Part shown: piece by piece, positions 8,449-16,884 of the stretch
Position numbering within the stretch: position 1 is the stretch's first letter
How the letters are laid out: each line of letters begins with the position of its first letter
Assembly (NCBI RefSeq): GCF_000427785.1
Contig: NZ_ATYR01000001.1
Span: 62,149 to 126,148 of the forward strand
From: Massilia alkalitolerans DSM 17462
GTDB taxonomy: Bacteria > Pseudomonadota > Gammaproteobacteria > Burkholderiales > Burkholderiaceae_D
Direction: 5' to 3'
DNA length: 64,000 bases
Translations under genes and position numbers: made by a program
The notes under the pieces: generated by a model
Told to the model about the DNA's origin: nothing
What the model saw: the letters and a program-made list of their open reading frames with translations, nothing else
Databases searched by the model: none

Positions 8449-9455
8449 CAGTGATACCCCGCGTCGGCCTTGACCTTGCCCCGGAACACCCAGTACGACC
8501 AGGCCGTGTACATCAGGATGATGGGCAGGATGAACAGGGTGCCGACCAGCGCGAAGCCCTGGCTGCTGGGCGGCGAGGCCGCTTCCCAGATCGAGATCGC
8601 GGGCGGCACGATATGGGGCCAGATGCTGATCGCCATGCCGCTGTAGCCGAGGAAGATCAGGGCCAGGGACGCCACGAAAGGCACACGGTGCGGGTCGCGC
8701 TTGAGCGAGCGCAGCAGCAGCACGATGAACACCGCCACCAGCACCGGCACCGGTGCCAGGAACACGATGTTCGGGAAGCTGAACCAGCGCGCCGCCACCG
8801 CCGGGTCGCGCCAGGGCGTCCAGATGCTGACGATGACGATGGCCGCGAGCAGCATCAGGGCCAGGGGACGCGCCACCTGGACCATGCGCGCCTGCAGCTC
8901 GCCCTCGGTCTTCATCACCAGCCAGGTGGCGCCCAGCAGGGTATAGGCGATCATCACCCCGAACCCGGCCAGCAGCGGGAACGGTGCGATCCAGTCGAGC
9001 GGCCCGCCGGCATAGCTGCGCCCCGACACCGCGATGCCGTCGAGAAACGCGCCCAGCGACACGCCCTGGAAGAAGCTGGCCACCACCGAGCCGCCGATGA
9101 AGGCCTTGTCCCACAGGTGGCGCTCGTGATCCTTGGCCTTGAAGCGGAATTCGAAGGCCACGCCGCGGAACACCAGGCCGACCAGCATGAAGATCAGCGG
9201 CAGGTACAGCCCCGACAGGATGATCGAATAGGCCACCGGGAAGGCCGCCAGCAGCCCCTCGCCGCCCAGCACCAACCAGGTTTCGTTGCCGTCCCAGACC
9301 GGCGCTACCGTGTTCATCATGGTGTCGCGGTCGCGCTTTTTCGGGCTGAAGGGAAACAGCAGGCCAATGCCCAGGTCGAAGCCGTCCAGCAGCACGTACA
9401 TGAAGACGGCGAAGAAGATGATGATCGCCCAGATGACGGTGGTGTCAATGCCCAT
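8448..9455 (-). CDS. cydB: Cytochrome bd-type quinol oxidase subunit II
   Basis: 335 residues, eight to nine transmembrane helices. The N terminus MGIDTTVIWAIIIFFAVFMY, with LLDGFDLGIG, is diagnostic of CydB/CioB. It pairs with CydA to oxidise quinol and reduce O2 without a proton pump. The ATG at 9455 has AAGGAGG upstream and overlaps the cydA end by 11 bp; a longer upstream reading would add nine residues and lacks support. Confidence 0.96.
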   Translation of the reverse strand: MGIDTTVIWAIIIFFAVFMYVLLDGFDLGIGLLFPFSPKKRDRDTMMNTVAPVWDGNETWLVLGGEGLLAAFPVAYSIILSGLYLPLIFMLVGLVFRGVAFEFRFKAKDHERHLWDKAFIGGSVVASFFQGVSLGAFLDGIAVSGRSYAGGPLDWIAPFPLLAGFGVMIAYTLLGATWLVMKTEGELQARMVQVARPLALMLLAAIVIVSIWTPWRDPAVAARWFSFPNIVFLAPVPVLVAVFIVLLLRSLKRDPHRVPFVASLALIFLGYSGMAISIWPHIVPPAISIWEAASPPSSQGFALVGTLFILPIILMYTAWSYWVFRGKVKADAGYH

Positions 9456-10929
9456 GACCGGGTTCCTCCTTGTCGCGGCCAAGGCGGTCCGGGCTGGCCT
9501 CGCCCTCGTCGTCGTCGTTCTGCACGTCGGCGGCCGACAGCGGCCGGCTGGGCGTGCGTTCCTCGCCCGGGCCGCCCCGGGCCGGGGTATGCAGCTCGAA
9601 GCGCTGCGGCCCCTTGCGCATCATGCGCAGCAGGTAGACGGTGCCGGTGCCGAACACGAAGATATAGGCCACCACGAACAGGGCCAGGGTCAGGCCGAGC
9701 TCGGCGGCGCCATGCTTCGATACCGCGTCGGCGGTGCGCAGCACCCCATACACGACCCAGGGCTGGCGCCCCACCTCGGTCGTGGTCCAGCCGGCCAGGA
9801 TGGCGACCAGGCCCGCCGGCCCCATCCAGACGGCGAAGCGCAGGAAGGGGCGGTTGCGCCACAAGCGCGCCTCCCCTTCCCGCTTGCGCCGCAGCCACAG
9901 GCTCCAGGCGCCGAGCGCGATCATGAGCAGGCCCAGGCCCACCATCAGGCGGAAGCTCCAGAACACGATCAGCGAGTTGGGCCGGTCTTCGCGCGGGAAA
10001 TCCTTGAGTCCGGGGAACTGGCCGTTCCAGGAATGGGTGAGGATCAGGCTGCCCAGGTGCGGAATGCCGACTGCGTACTTGGTGCGTTCCTCTTCCATGT
10101 CGGGCACGCCGAACAGCAGCAGCGGGATCGCCTTGTCGCCTTCGTTCTGCCAGTGCCCTTCCATGGCCGCCAGCTTGGCGGGCTGGTGCTTCAGGGTGTT
10201 CAGGCCGTGGAAGTCGCCCACCACCGCCTGGATCGGCGCCACCAGCAGGATCATCCACATCGCCATCGACAGCATCTTGCGCACCGCCGGGTTGTCGCGG
10301 CCCTTGAGCAGCTGCCAGGCTCCGGTGGCGCCGACGATCAGGGCCGTGGTGAGATAGGCGGCGATCACCATGTGCAGCAGCCGGTAAGGGAAGGACGGGT
10401 TGAAGACGATCGCCAGCCAATCGGCCGGGACCATGCGGCCGCCCTCGATGGCATAGCCCTGCGGGGTCTGCATCCAGCTGTTGGCGGCCAGGATCCAGGT
10501 GGCCGAGATCAGGGTGCCGACCGCGACCGCGCAGGTGGCCCCGAAGTGCAGGCCCGGGCCGACGCGGGTCCAGCCGAACAGCATCACGCCCAGGAAGCCG
10601 GCTTCGAGGAAGAAGGCGGTCAGCACCTCGTAGGACAGGATCGGCCCCATGATGCTGCCGGCGAACTCGGACAGGTAGCTCCAGTTGGTGCCGATCTGGT
10701 AGGCCATCACGATGCCCGACACCACCCCCATGCCGAAGCAGACGGCGAAGATCTTGAGCCAGTAGTGGTAGAGGTCGACGTAGACCTGGCGCTTCGTGCG
10801 CAGCCAGCACAGCTCGAGCACGGCAAGGTAGCTGGCCATGCCAATCGTGATCGCCGGGAACAGGATGTGGAAGGACATCGTGAACGCAAATTGCACGCGC
10901 GCCAGATCCAAAGCGGACAAACCGAACAT
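9445..10929 (-). CDS. cydA: Cytochrome bd-type quinol oxidase subunit I
   Basis: 494 residues. Quinol-oxidising, haem-bearing subunit. Candidate haem ligands are His 21 (MSFHILFPA) and the His in RLLHMVIAAY; the GRQPW block is conserved. It lacks the long C-terminal Q-loop insertion of E. coli CydA, and cydB is followed by DUF2474, so it is of the cyanide-insensitive (CioAB) kind. The tail after about residue 455 is charged and poorly conserved. AAAAGGGG precedes the ATG. It heads the cydAB-DUF2474 operon. Confidence 0.95.
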   Translation of the reverse strand: MFGLSALDLARVQFAFTMSFHILFPAITIGMASYLAVLELCWLRTKRQVYVDLYHYWLKIFAVCFGMGVVSGIVMAYQIGTNWSYLSEFAGSIMGPILSYEVLTAFFLEAGFLGVMLFGWTRVGPGLHFGATCAVAVGTLISATWILAANSWMQTPQGYAIEGGRMVPADWLAIVFNPSFPYRLLHMVIAAYLTTALIVGATGAWQLLKGRDNPAVRKMLSMAMWMILLVAPIQAVVGDFHGLNTLKHQPAKLAAMEGHWQNEGDKAIPLLLFGVPDMEEERTKYAVGIPHLGSLILTHSWNGQFPGLKDFPREDRPNSLIVFWSFRLMVGLGLLMIALGAWSLWLRRKREGEARLWRNRPFLRFAVWMGPAGLVAILAGWTTTEVGRQPWVVYGVLRTADAVSKHGAAELGLTLALFVVAYIFVFGTGTVYLLRMMRKGPQRFELHTPARGGPGEERTPSRPLSAADVQNDDDEGEASPDRLGRDKEEPGHGH

Positions 10930-11278
10930 GCGGGCCCCTTTTGCTCGTCATACTCCGTTGTGGTGTCCAGAATCTAGCATGCGGACAGGGTGCGCACGCT
11001 TGGCGATGTCGATTTGCTACGCCAGAACCTCGCTTCGGCGTCGAAACCTTTCCCTCCCACAGAAAACTCGGGGTCACTGATCCATATTAATGACCCGTCA
11101 GATCGATCCTGCCGACCCAATCCACTCGTCTATATTGGCTGACGATTCGAGCCCGGCGGCAGCCTGAATCCTGTGTATCCAGCATGCATGCGGACTCGCG
11201 ATCCGGCGACCCGGCCTCCGCCCTCGCCACGCGGTGGAACGGGCCATCCATCGATCGTCGATGTGAAAGGAGATGGTC
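10930..11278. other. 349-bp intergenic region between divergent cydA and the module-protein gene
   Basis: No supported gene. It must hold the cydA promoter (minus) and the promoter for the pair at 11279-13412 (plus). No FNR box is visible despite the oxidase gene. It contains an inverted repeat GGGTCA-N14-TGACCC at 11071-11096 with an AT-rich centre. AAAGGAG at 11266-11272 is the ribosome site for the plus-strand gene. Confidence 0.6.
11071..11096. promoter_or_regulatory. Inverted repeat GGGTCA-N14-TGACCC
   Basis: Perfect 6-bp arms around an AT-rich spacer, about 180 bp upstream of the module-protein gene and about 140 bp upstream of cydA. It could be an operator for either side. No regulator can be assigned. 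Confidence 0.3.
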
Positions 11279-11743
11279 ATGACTCAACATCAGAACCACG
11301 CGGCGGCAACGCGGATCGCGGCGCGCGCCGGGGAAGCGGAGGTGCTGGTCGCTTCCTCGGCCATGCCGGCCAGCTTCCGCGAACTGCGCCAGGAGGCCGA
11401 TACGGCCGCGGTCCGGCAACTGTTCGGGACCGCGCCGGCCCGGGCCGGCCAGCCCGAGCCCGAACTGAGCGGCGCCGGTTTCACCTATCGTCACGACTGG
11501 GGCGCGCGGCGCGGCCAGTGGGTGCTGCGCCTGAACTGGGATGTCATCCAGCCCCCCTCCCGGGTCCTGGTGGCGATCGGCGAAGGCGTGCCGGGCGGCC
11601 CGTCCGCCGGCAAGTTCATCGGCGCGGCCCGCACCACCCTGCACAACGTCGCCTCACGCTGGAACGGCGTCGACATCTGGATCGACATCGCGTGGAGCAG
11701 CGACATCTCGCTCTACGTCGATTACCTGATCATCAACCCTTGA
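11279..11743 (+). CDS. Protein with a duplicated ~88-residue module shared with the next gene
   Basis: 154 residues, no signal peptide visible. A polar N-terminal part (1-65) leads into a module from GFTYRHDWG to the C terminus YLIINP: predicted beta-rich, with W-LRLNWD-IQP, VAIGEGVPGG, GKFIGAAR and NGVDIW. The same module is residues ~51-139 of the neighbouring metalloprotease, with long identical stretches also at DNA level, so this is a recent duplication. I do not recognise the family. The ATG at 11279 follows AAAGGAG by six bases; an ATG at 11273 overlaps that site and is less likely. Confidence 0.75.
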   Translation: MTQHQNHAAATRIAARAGEAEVLVASSAMPASFRELRQEADTAAVRQLFGTAPARAGQPEPELSGAGFTYRHDWGARRGQWVLRLNWDVIQPPSRVLVAIGEGVPGGPSAGKFIGAARTTLHNVASRWNGVDIWIDIAWSSDISLYVDYLIINP

Positions 11744-11762
11744 AGCGCACCAGGAGATTCCC

Positions 11763-13412
11763 ATGGCACCAAACGATCGTCTCGACCAGGACGCAGCACT
11801 GCTCCTCGACCCCGGAACGCAGGAGCGCGCGGATTCCTCGGACACCAAAGGCCCCTGGGCCGTCGCCGAAGCGAGCGTCGGCACGGAAGGCGTACAGCCC
11901 GCGCTGCAGGGGACCGGCTTTACCTACCGCCACGACTGGGGCATGCGCCGCGGCGAATGGCTGCTGCGGCTCAACTGGGACCTGATCCAGCCCGGCTCGC
12001 AGGTCTTCGTGGCCATCGGCGAAGGCGTGCCGGGCGGACCGCCCGCCGGCAAGTTCATCGGCGCAGCCCGCTATACCCTGCACAACGTCGCCCCGCGCTT
12101 CAACGGCGTCGACATCTGGGTCAACATCGAGTGGAGCGCCGACATCTCGCTGTCTGTCGACTACCTGGTCGTCAACCCGCCCTCGGCGCCGCCGGGCCTG
12201 CGCACGGTCTCGGTCACGGTGCACCGCCACAGCAGCGTGGCCCTGAGCGAAGCCGAGGCCGACCGGATCCTGGCCGACATGGGCACGATCCTCCAGAACG
12301 ACGACACCGGGCCGGACGTCGCGACCCCGGTCCGTTTCGTGCGCAACGGCGCGGTCCGGCTGCTGCCGGCGAACATCCCCGGCACCATCCAGACGTCAAA
12401 CGACCTGAATGCCCTCCTGACCGCAGGCAGCGGGGTCAAGATCGTGCAGGCCATCCGCTGGTGCGGCGGCCCCGGCGACGGCATCATCGGCTGCGCCCCG
12501 GTCGGCAGCGCCTCGGTCAACGTGGCCGCGGTGCGCTTCACCGCCAACCAGGAAGGCCTGATCTGGGTGCACGAGTACGGCCACAACTGCGGCCTCAGCC
12601 ACCGCACCGACGACCCGCGCGCGGTCATGTACCCGTCCGTCGGCGCCGACCACAACGTGGTCAACGCGGCCGAGTCCTCGGCCTTCCTTTCGGGCCCGCT
12701 CAGCATCAGCGGCAAGGTGATGGCCGCCGGCGGCTGCTCCTGCGGCGCAGGCGGCCTGGCGCTGCCTGCCGACGTGCGCGACTTCGTCTCCCAGCACTGG
12801 ATCGAGGGCGTGCCATGGGAGCTGGCCTCGCAGTACGGCGAGAAGGACGCCCGCCTGCTGCTGGACTGGCTGGTGAACGAGCCGGAGCAGCATGAGGAGT
12901 TCCTGACCCAGATCGTGGCCACCCTCGGCTACATCGGCAGCGAGATCGCGGTCCAGCCGATGATCGACTTCGTCCAGCAGCCGCGCGCCGGCCGTGCCGT
13001 GTTCAATGCCAAGAATACGGCCCTGCTGCGCCTCGGCGACCTGGCCAACCGGTCCGGCAGCCGCGCGGCGCTCGATTTCCTGGCGCGGGTCGCCGGCGAC
13101 ATGGACCTGGCGCGCACGCTGGCAGCGCCCCAGGCCAGCGCCGAGCTGCAGGCGGCCAAGGCGGCGCAGGACGTGGTGGCGCCTGGCCTCGACACCCTGG
13201 CCGCCGAGCTGGCGGTGTCGGCCACCTTCGGGCTGGCGCTGGCGGGCACGGCGCAATCGCAGCAGGCCGTGGAAGCGCTCAAGGGGAACGCCGACGCCTT
13301 CGCGACCGTGAACCAGGCGGCGCAGGAAGCAGCCGAGATCGCCGCGACCGTGCGCGCCAAGGGCCGCCAGGAGTACTACAGGATGAAGGCGGAACACCGG
13401 CATCACCTGTAA
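11763..13412 (+). CDS. Matrixin-like zinc metalloprotease with N-terminal module and C-terminal helical region
   Basis: 549 residues. Residues ~51-139 are the module shared with the upstream protein. Residues ~145-320 hold a metzincin domain with HEYGHNCGLSH (His 270, Glu 271, His 274, His 280) and, close behind, a Met-turn AVMYP, the spacing seen in matrixins (MMP-type). A CSCGAGG loop follows. From ~330 the protein is helical with HEAT-like pairs (DARLLLDWLVNEPEQHEEFL, LATLGYIGSEIAVQPM-type spacing) and ends His-rich. No classical signal peptide is visible, so export, if any, is by another route. AGGAG precedes the ATG; 19 bp separate it from the upstream gene. Substrate unknown. Confidence 0.8.
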   Translation: MAPNDRLDQDAALLLDPGTQERADSSDTKGPWAVAEASVGTEGVQPALQGTGFTYRHDWGMRRGEWLLRLNWDLIQPGSQVFVAIGEGVPGGPPAGKFIGAARYTLHNVAPRFNGVDIWVNIEWSADISLSVDYLVVNPPSAPPGLRTVSVTVHRHSSVALSEAEADRILADMGTILQNDDTGPDVATPVRFVRNGAVRLLPANIPGTIQTSNDLNALLTAGSGVKIVQAIRWCGGPGDGIIGCAPVGSASVNVAAVRFTANQEGLIWVHEYGHNCGLSHRTDDPRAVMYPSVGADHNVVNAAESSAFLSGPLSISGKVMAAGGCSCGAGGLALPADVRDFVSQHWIEGVPWELASQYGEKDARLLLDWLVNEPEQHEEFLTQIVATLGYIGSEIAVQPMIDFVQQPRAGRAVFNAKNTALLRLGDLANRSGSRAALDFLARVAGDMDLARTLAAPQASAELQAAKAAQDVVAPGLDTLAAELAVSATFGLALAGTAQSQQAVEALKGNADAFATVNQAAQEAAEIAATVRAKGRQEYYRMKAEHRHHL

Positions 13413-13443
13413 TCGAGCTTGTTATTTGGAAATGAAACCCGCG

Positions 13444-13473
13444 GACGCGGCCTTTGTCTATAATGGCCGCGTC
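13444..13473. promoter_or_regulatory. Perfect 9-bp inverted repeat enclosing a TATAAT, upstream of fnr
   Basis: GACGCGGCC (13444-13452) and GGCCGCGTC (13465-13473) flank 12 bases that include TATAAT at 13459-13464. The ATG of fnr is 21 bp downstream. It may be an fnr promoter inside an operator, or a hairpin ending the metalloprotease transcript (only a weak T-run follows). No convincing -35 was found at 17 bp. Confidence 0.4.
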
Positions 13474-13493
13474 AGCATTTTCGTTTCCATGCC

Positions 13494-14255
13494 ATGAACC
13501 AACCCATCTCGCTCCCGGGCGAAGCGAAGGTCATCCAGGCCCTCAAGGCCAGCTGCAGCGCGTGCAGCATGCACCAGCTGTGCCTGCCGATGGGCCTCGA
13601 GGATGCCGACATCAATCGCCTCGACCAGATCATCGGCCGCCGCCGCCGCCTCGCGCGCGACGAGCGCCTGTACGCCATGGGCGAGCCCTTCCGCAACCTG
13701 TACGCGGTGCGCTTCGGCCATTTCAAGACCTATCAGGTGAACGCCGCCGGCGAAGCCCAGATCACCGGCTTCCAGATGGCCGGCGAACTGCTGGGCATGG
13801 ACGCCATCAGCGGCACCCACCATTGCGACGCCGTGGCCCTCGAGGACAGCGAGGTGTGCGAGATCCCGTTCTCGCGCCTGGAAGAGCTGTTCGGCCACGT
13901 GCCGGCCCTGTTGCGACACTTCCACCGCATCATGAGCCAGGAAATCACGCGCGAACAGAACGTTATGCTGCTGCTCGGCAATATGCGGGCGGAGCAGCGT
14001 TTTGCCGTCTTCCTGGTCAACCTGTCGGCACGCTACGCGGCGCGCGGCTATTCGCCGCACAGCTTCCAGCTGCGCATGTCGCGCGAAGACATCGGCAACT
14101 ACCTCGGGCTCACCATCGAAAGCATCAGCCGCCTGCTGTCGCGCTTCAAGAAGCAGGGTTGGCTGCAGGTCGACAAGCGCGAAGTCACCCTGCTCGACCC
14201 GGCCAAGCTCAAGGCGCTGGCGGCCGGCACCGACGTCTGCAGCCCGATGGGCTAG
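13494..14255 (+). CDS. fnr: FNR, oxygen-sensing transcriptional regulator
   Basis: 253 residues. CRP/FNR family activator that binds DNA as a dimer when its [4Fe-4S] cluster is intact under low O2. Cluster ligands match E. coli FNR: Cys 21, 24, 30 (CSACSMHQLC) and Cys 122 (VCEIPF). The cyclic-nucleotide-like beta-roll spans ~35-140, dimer helix ~145-180, HTH ~195-225 with REDIGNYLGL and IESISRLLSRF, where the Glu, Ser and Arg that read TTGAT are kept. Matching FNR boxes occur in this window upstream of ccoN, hemN and the aer-like gene. Confidence 0.96.
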   Translation: MNQPISLPGEAKVIQALKASCSACSMHQLCLPMGLEDADINRLDQIIGRRRRLARDERLYAMGEPFRNLYAVRFGHFKTYQVNAAGEAQITGFQMAGELLGMDAISGTHHCDAVALEDSEVCEIPFSRLEELFGHVPALLRHFHRIMSQEITREQNVMLLLGNMRAEQRFAVFLVNLSARYAARGYSPHSFQLRMSREDIGNYLGLTIESISRLLSRFKKQGWLQVDKREVTLLDPAKLKALAAGTDVCSPMG

Positions 14256-14266
14256 GATCAGCCAGG

Positions 14267-15022
14267 ATGGCTGCGCCGCTGCTCGACCTGCACCTGCGCA
14301 GCTATGGCGCCGCGCGCAGCTCGGACCGCCACGAGTTCGGCCAGCTGGTGCTGCCCGTGAGCGGCGAAGTCGCCGTGGAAATCGAAGGCCGCCAGGCCCG
14401 GCTCGATCCGCTGCGCGTGGCGGTGGTGGCGCCCGGCGCCTGGCACTCGCAGTGCAGCCCGGTGGCCAACCGGTCGCTGATCGTCGACCTGGGACCGGAT
14501 ACCTTCGCGCAAGGACCCTGGCAGCGCCTGCTCGAGCAGCCCTTCGGCGCCATCGGTCCCGCGGCCCGCAAGCTGGTCGAATTCATGGGCATCATGGCCG
14601 CCACCCGGCCGCCCGCGCCTTCCGTGCTGGCCGGCTGGACCCCGCTGCTGCTCGACACCCTGGTGCTGGGCGCGCCCGCGCCTGGCTCGCGTCTGGCGGC
14701 CCTGCTGGCCCGCATCGAGGCCGAACCTGGCCTGCCGTGGACCACCGAGGCCATGGCGCGCGCCGCCAGCCTGAGCGTCAGCCGCCTGCATGCGCTGTTT
14801 CGCGAAGAGCGCGACAGCACGCCCCACGACTGGCTGCTGGACTGCCGCCTGCGCCATGCCTGCGAATGGCTGCGTGCGACGGCGCGCCCGGTGGCCGAAA
14901 TCGCGCTGGCCGCCGGCTTTTCCGAGCAGAGCGCGCTGACCCGGGCCATGCGCAGGACGATGGACACGACGCCGGCGGCCTACCGGCGCGCGTATCGCGA
15001 GAATCTGTCAAACCAGCAGTAG
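14267..15022 (+). CDS. AraC-family transcriptional regulator
   Basis: 251 residues. An N-terminal cupin-like sensing part (SYGAARSSDRHEFGQLVLP, WHSQCSP) and a C-terminal double HTH of AraC type (TTEAMARAASLSVSRLHALF; PVAEIALAAGFSEQSALTRAM; TPAAYRRAYR). It starts 11 bp after fnr on the same strand, so may be cotranscribed. The next gene downstream, a DMT-family exporter, is the natural candidate target. Ligand unknown. Confidence 0.88.
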   Translation: MAAPLLDLHLRSYGAARSSDRHEFGQLVLPVSGEVAVEIEGRQARLDPLRVAVVAPGAWHSQCSPVANRSLIVDLGPDTFAQGPWQRLLEQPFGAIGPAARKLVEFMGIMAATRPPAPSVLAGWTPLLLDTLVLGAPAPGSRLAALLARIEAEPGLPWTTEAMARAASLSVSRLHALFREERDSTPHDWLLDCRLRHACEWLRATARPVAEIALAAGFSEQSALTRAMRRTMDTTPAAYRRAYRENLSNQQ

Positions 15023-15082
15023 CCAGGGTCAAGAGCGCCGCGGGCATCCGGCCGACAATCTCCCTTCCCAAGGAGATCGACC

Positions 15083-16009
15083 ATGCTTTCGCAGATTCAC
15101 ACCACGTCCCACACCACCCGGCTCGGCATCGGCGCCGGCATCACCGCGGGCGCCTTCTGGGGCCTGGTATTCCTCGCCCCCGAACTGGTGCCGGGCTTCT
15201 CGGCCCTGCAGTTGTCGGCCGGCCGCTACCTGGCCTACGGCATCGTCGCCGCCATCCTGGTCGCGCGCGCCTGGCCGCGGCTCAGGCAGCGCCTGAGCCG
15301 GGCCGACTGGCGCGGCCTGGCCTGGCTCAGCCTGGCGGGCAACATCGTGTACTACCTGTTCCTGGCCCAGGCCGTCCAATTGGGTGGAGTGGCCATGACC
15401 TCGATCGTGATCGGGCTGCTGCCGATCACCGTGACCCTGGCTGGCCTGCGCGAGCACGGCGCGGTGCCCTTGCGGCGCCTGCTGCCCTCCCTGCTGCTGG
15501 GCGCGGCCGGCCTGGCCTGCATCAGCTGGGATTCCTTGTCTTCCCTGGAGGGCGGTTCGGGCATCGGCCTCTTGTCGGCGATCGGCGCGCTGCTGTCCTG
15601 GACCTTCTATGCGGTCGCCAACCGGCGCTGGCTGGCGCGGCTCGATGGCATTTCGGCCAACGAATGGAGCCTGCTGGTGGGAGTGATGACGGGCGCCCAG
15701 GCCCTGCTGCTGGCAGTGCCGGCCTTTCCGGGCGGCGGCGCCACGCACACGGTCACCGAATGGCTGCAGTTCCTCGGGGTGGTGACGGCGGTCGGGATTT
15801 TCTGTTCGGTGCTCGGCAACGCCCTGTGGAACTACGCCAGCCGCGCCCTGCCGATGGCGTTGATGGGCCAGATGATCGTGTTCGAGACCGTGTTCGCCTC
15901 GCTCTACGGCTTCCTGTGGGAGGCGCGCTGGCCCAGCGGCCTGGAGGCGGCGGCGCTGGTATTGCTGATGGCTGGCGTGGTGTCCTGTGCTGCCGCCCAC
16001 CGCGATTAA
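15083..16009 (+). CDS. EamA/DMT-family membrane transporter
   Basis: 308 residues, about ten transmembrane helices as two EamA repeats (first from GAGITAGAFWGLVFLAPEL, second from LLSAIGALLSWTFYAVANR). The family exports amino acids, metabolites or drugs; substrate not deducible. AAGGAGATCGACC precedes the ATG. It ends tail-to-tail with the metallophosphoesterase gene, their stops overlapping. Confidence 0.9.
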   Translation: MLSQIHTTSHTTRLGIGAGITAGAFWGLVFLAPELVPGFSALQLSAGRYLAYGIVAAILVARAWPRLRQRLSRADWRGLAWLSLAGNIVYYLFLAQAVQLGGVAMTSIVIGLLPITVTLAGLREHGAVPLRRLLPSLLLGAAGLACISWDSLSSLEGGSGIGLLSAIGALLSWTFYAVANRRWLARLDGISANEWSLLVGVMTGAQALLLAVPAFPGGGATHTVTEWLQFLGVVTAVGIFCSVLGNALWNYASRALPMALMGQMIVFETVFASLYGFLWEARWPSGLEAAALVLLMAGVVSCAAAHRD

Positions 16010-16839
16010 ATGTCGACGACGAGGTCGGGCCGGAAGGCTTCCTGCTCGCCCTTGCTGAGGTAGCCGAGCGAATTGGCCACCACGCGGCAGGACCAGGGCC
16101 GGCCGGCATCGACGCCGCTGACCACGTAGTCGTTGGCGCAGTGCAGGTGGCCGTGGATCCAGATATCGGCCTGCGGGAACAAGCCGTCGAGCGCATTGCA
16201 GAAGCCCGCGGTCCCGGGCGTGAGGCCATAGCGCGGGTCGGCGCTTTGCAGGCTGGGCGCGAAATGGGTCACTACCACCGTGCGCCCCTCGAAGGGCGCC
16301 GCCAGCGCCCCGCGCAGCCAGTCCTGGCAGTCCAGCGCCATTTCGCGGATGCCCTCGGCCAGCACCTTCTCGCCGTTCTTCAGGGTGGTGTTCTTCGAGA
16401 GGTACCAGTTGGCGGCGCGGAAGGCCTTCTCGCGCTTTTGCAGCTGCTTGCTCAGCTCCTGCTCGCGCAGCGCCAGCGCGTCGAAGTCGCTCCACAGGGT
16501 GGTGCCGATGAAGCGGATATTCCCGATGACGAGCGTCTGGCGGTCCAGCCATTCGATACCGAGGCGCGCGCAGCTGTCGCGCAGGCGCGCGTAGGCTTCG
16601 TCGTAATCGAGGCCATCGAATTCGTGGTTGCCGGGGATGTACAGGACGCGCGCGCCATTGGCGCCGGGGCGCAGGGGCGAGAAACGTTCGAGCCCGAAAT
16701 CCTCGTCGGTCAGGCGCGATCCGGCCTGGTAGGAGCCGATGTCGCCCGCCAGGACGACGACGTCGGTGTCGCCGCGGATCTGCGGATTGAAACCGGCGTA
16801 GCGTTCGAGGTGCAGGTCGGAGAAGATCTGGATGCGCAT
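16006..16839 (-). CDS. Metallophosphoesterase (calcineurin-like)
   Basis: 277 residues. Metal-binding signature: FSDLHLE at the N terminus, LAGDIG near residue 31, GNHEFDG near 70, THFAPS near 192 and GHLHCANDY near 230. This is the DNA-repair/UDP-hydrolase-like phosphoesterase fold; substrate unknown. A Lys/Glu-rich helical insertion (~125-160) is an extra element. No signal peptide; cytosolic. Confidence 0.9.
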   Translation of the reverse strand: MRIQIFSDLHLERYAGFNPQIRGDTDVVVLAGDIGSYQAGSRLTDEDFGLERFSPLRPGANGARVLYIPGNHEFDGLDYDEAYARLRDSCARLGIEWLDRQTLVIGNIRFIGTTLWSDFDALALREQELSKQLQKREKAFRAANWYLSKNTTLKNGEKVLAEGIREMALDCQDWLRGALAAPFEGRTVVVTHFAPSLQSADPRYGLTPGTAGFCNALDGLFPQADIWIHGHLHCANDYVVSGVDAGRPWSCRVVANSLGYLSKGEQEAFRPDLVVDI

Positions 16840-16884
16840 GGTCGGCGCAGTATAGCGGTTTCCACCGCCGGCTGCGCCACCGTG

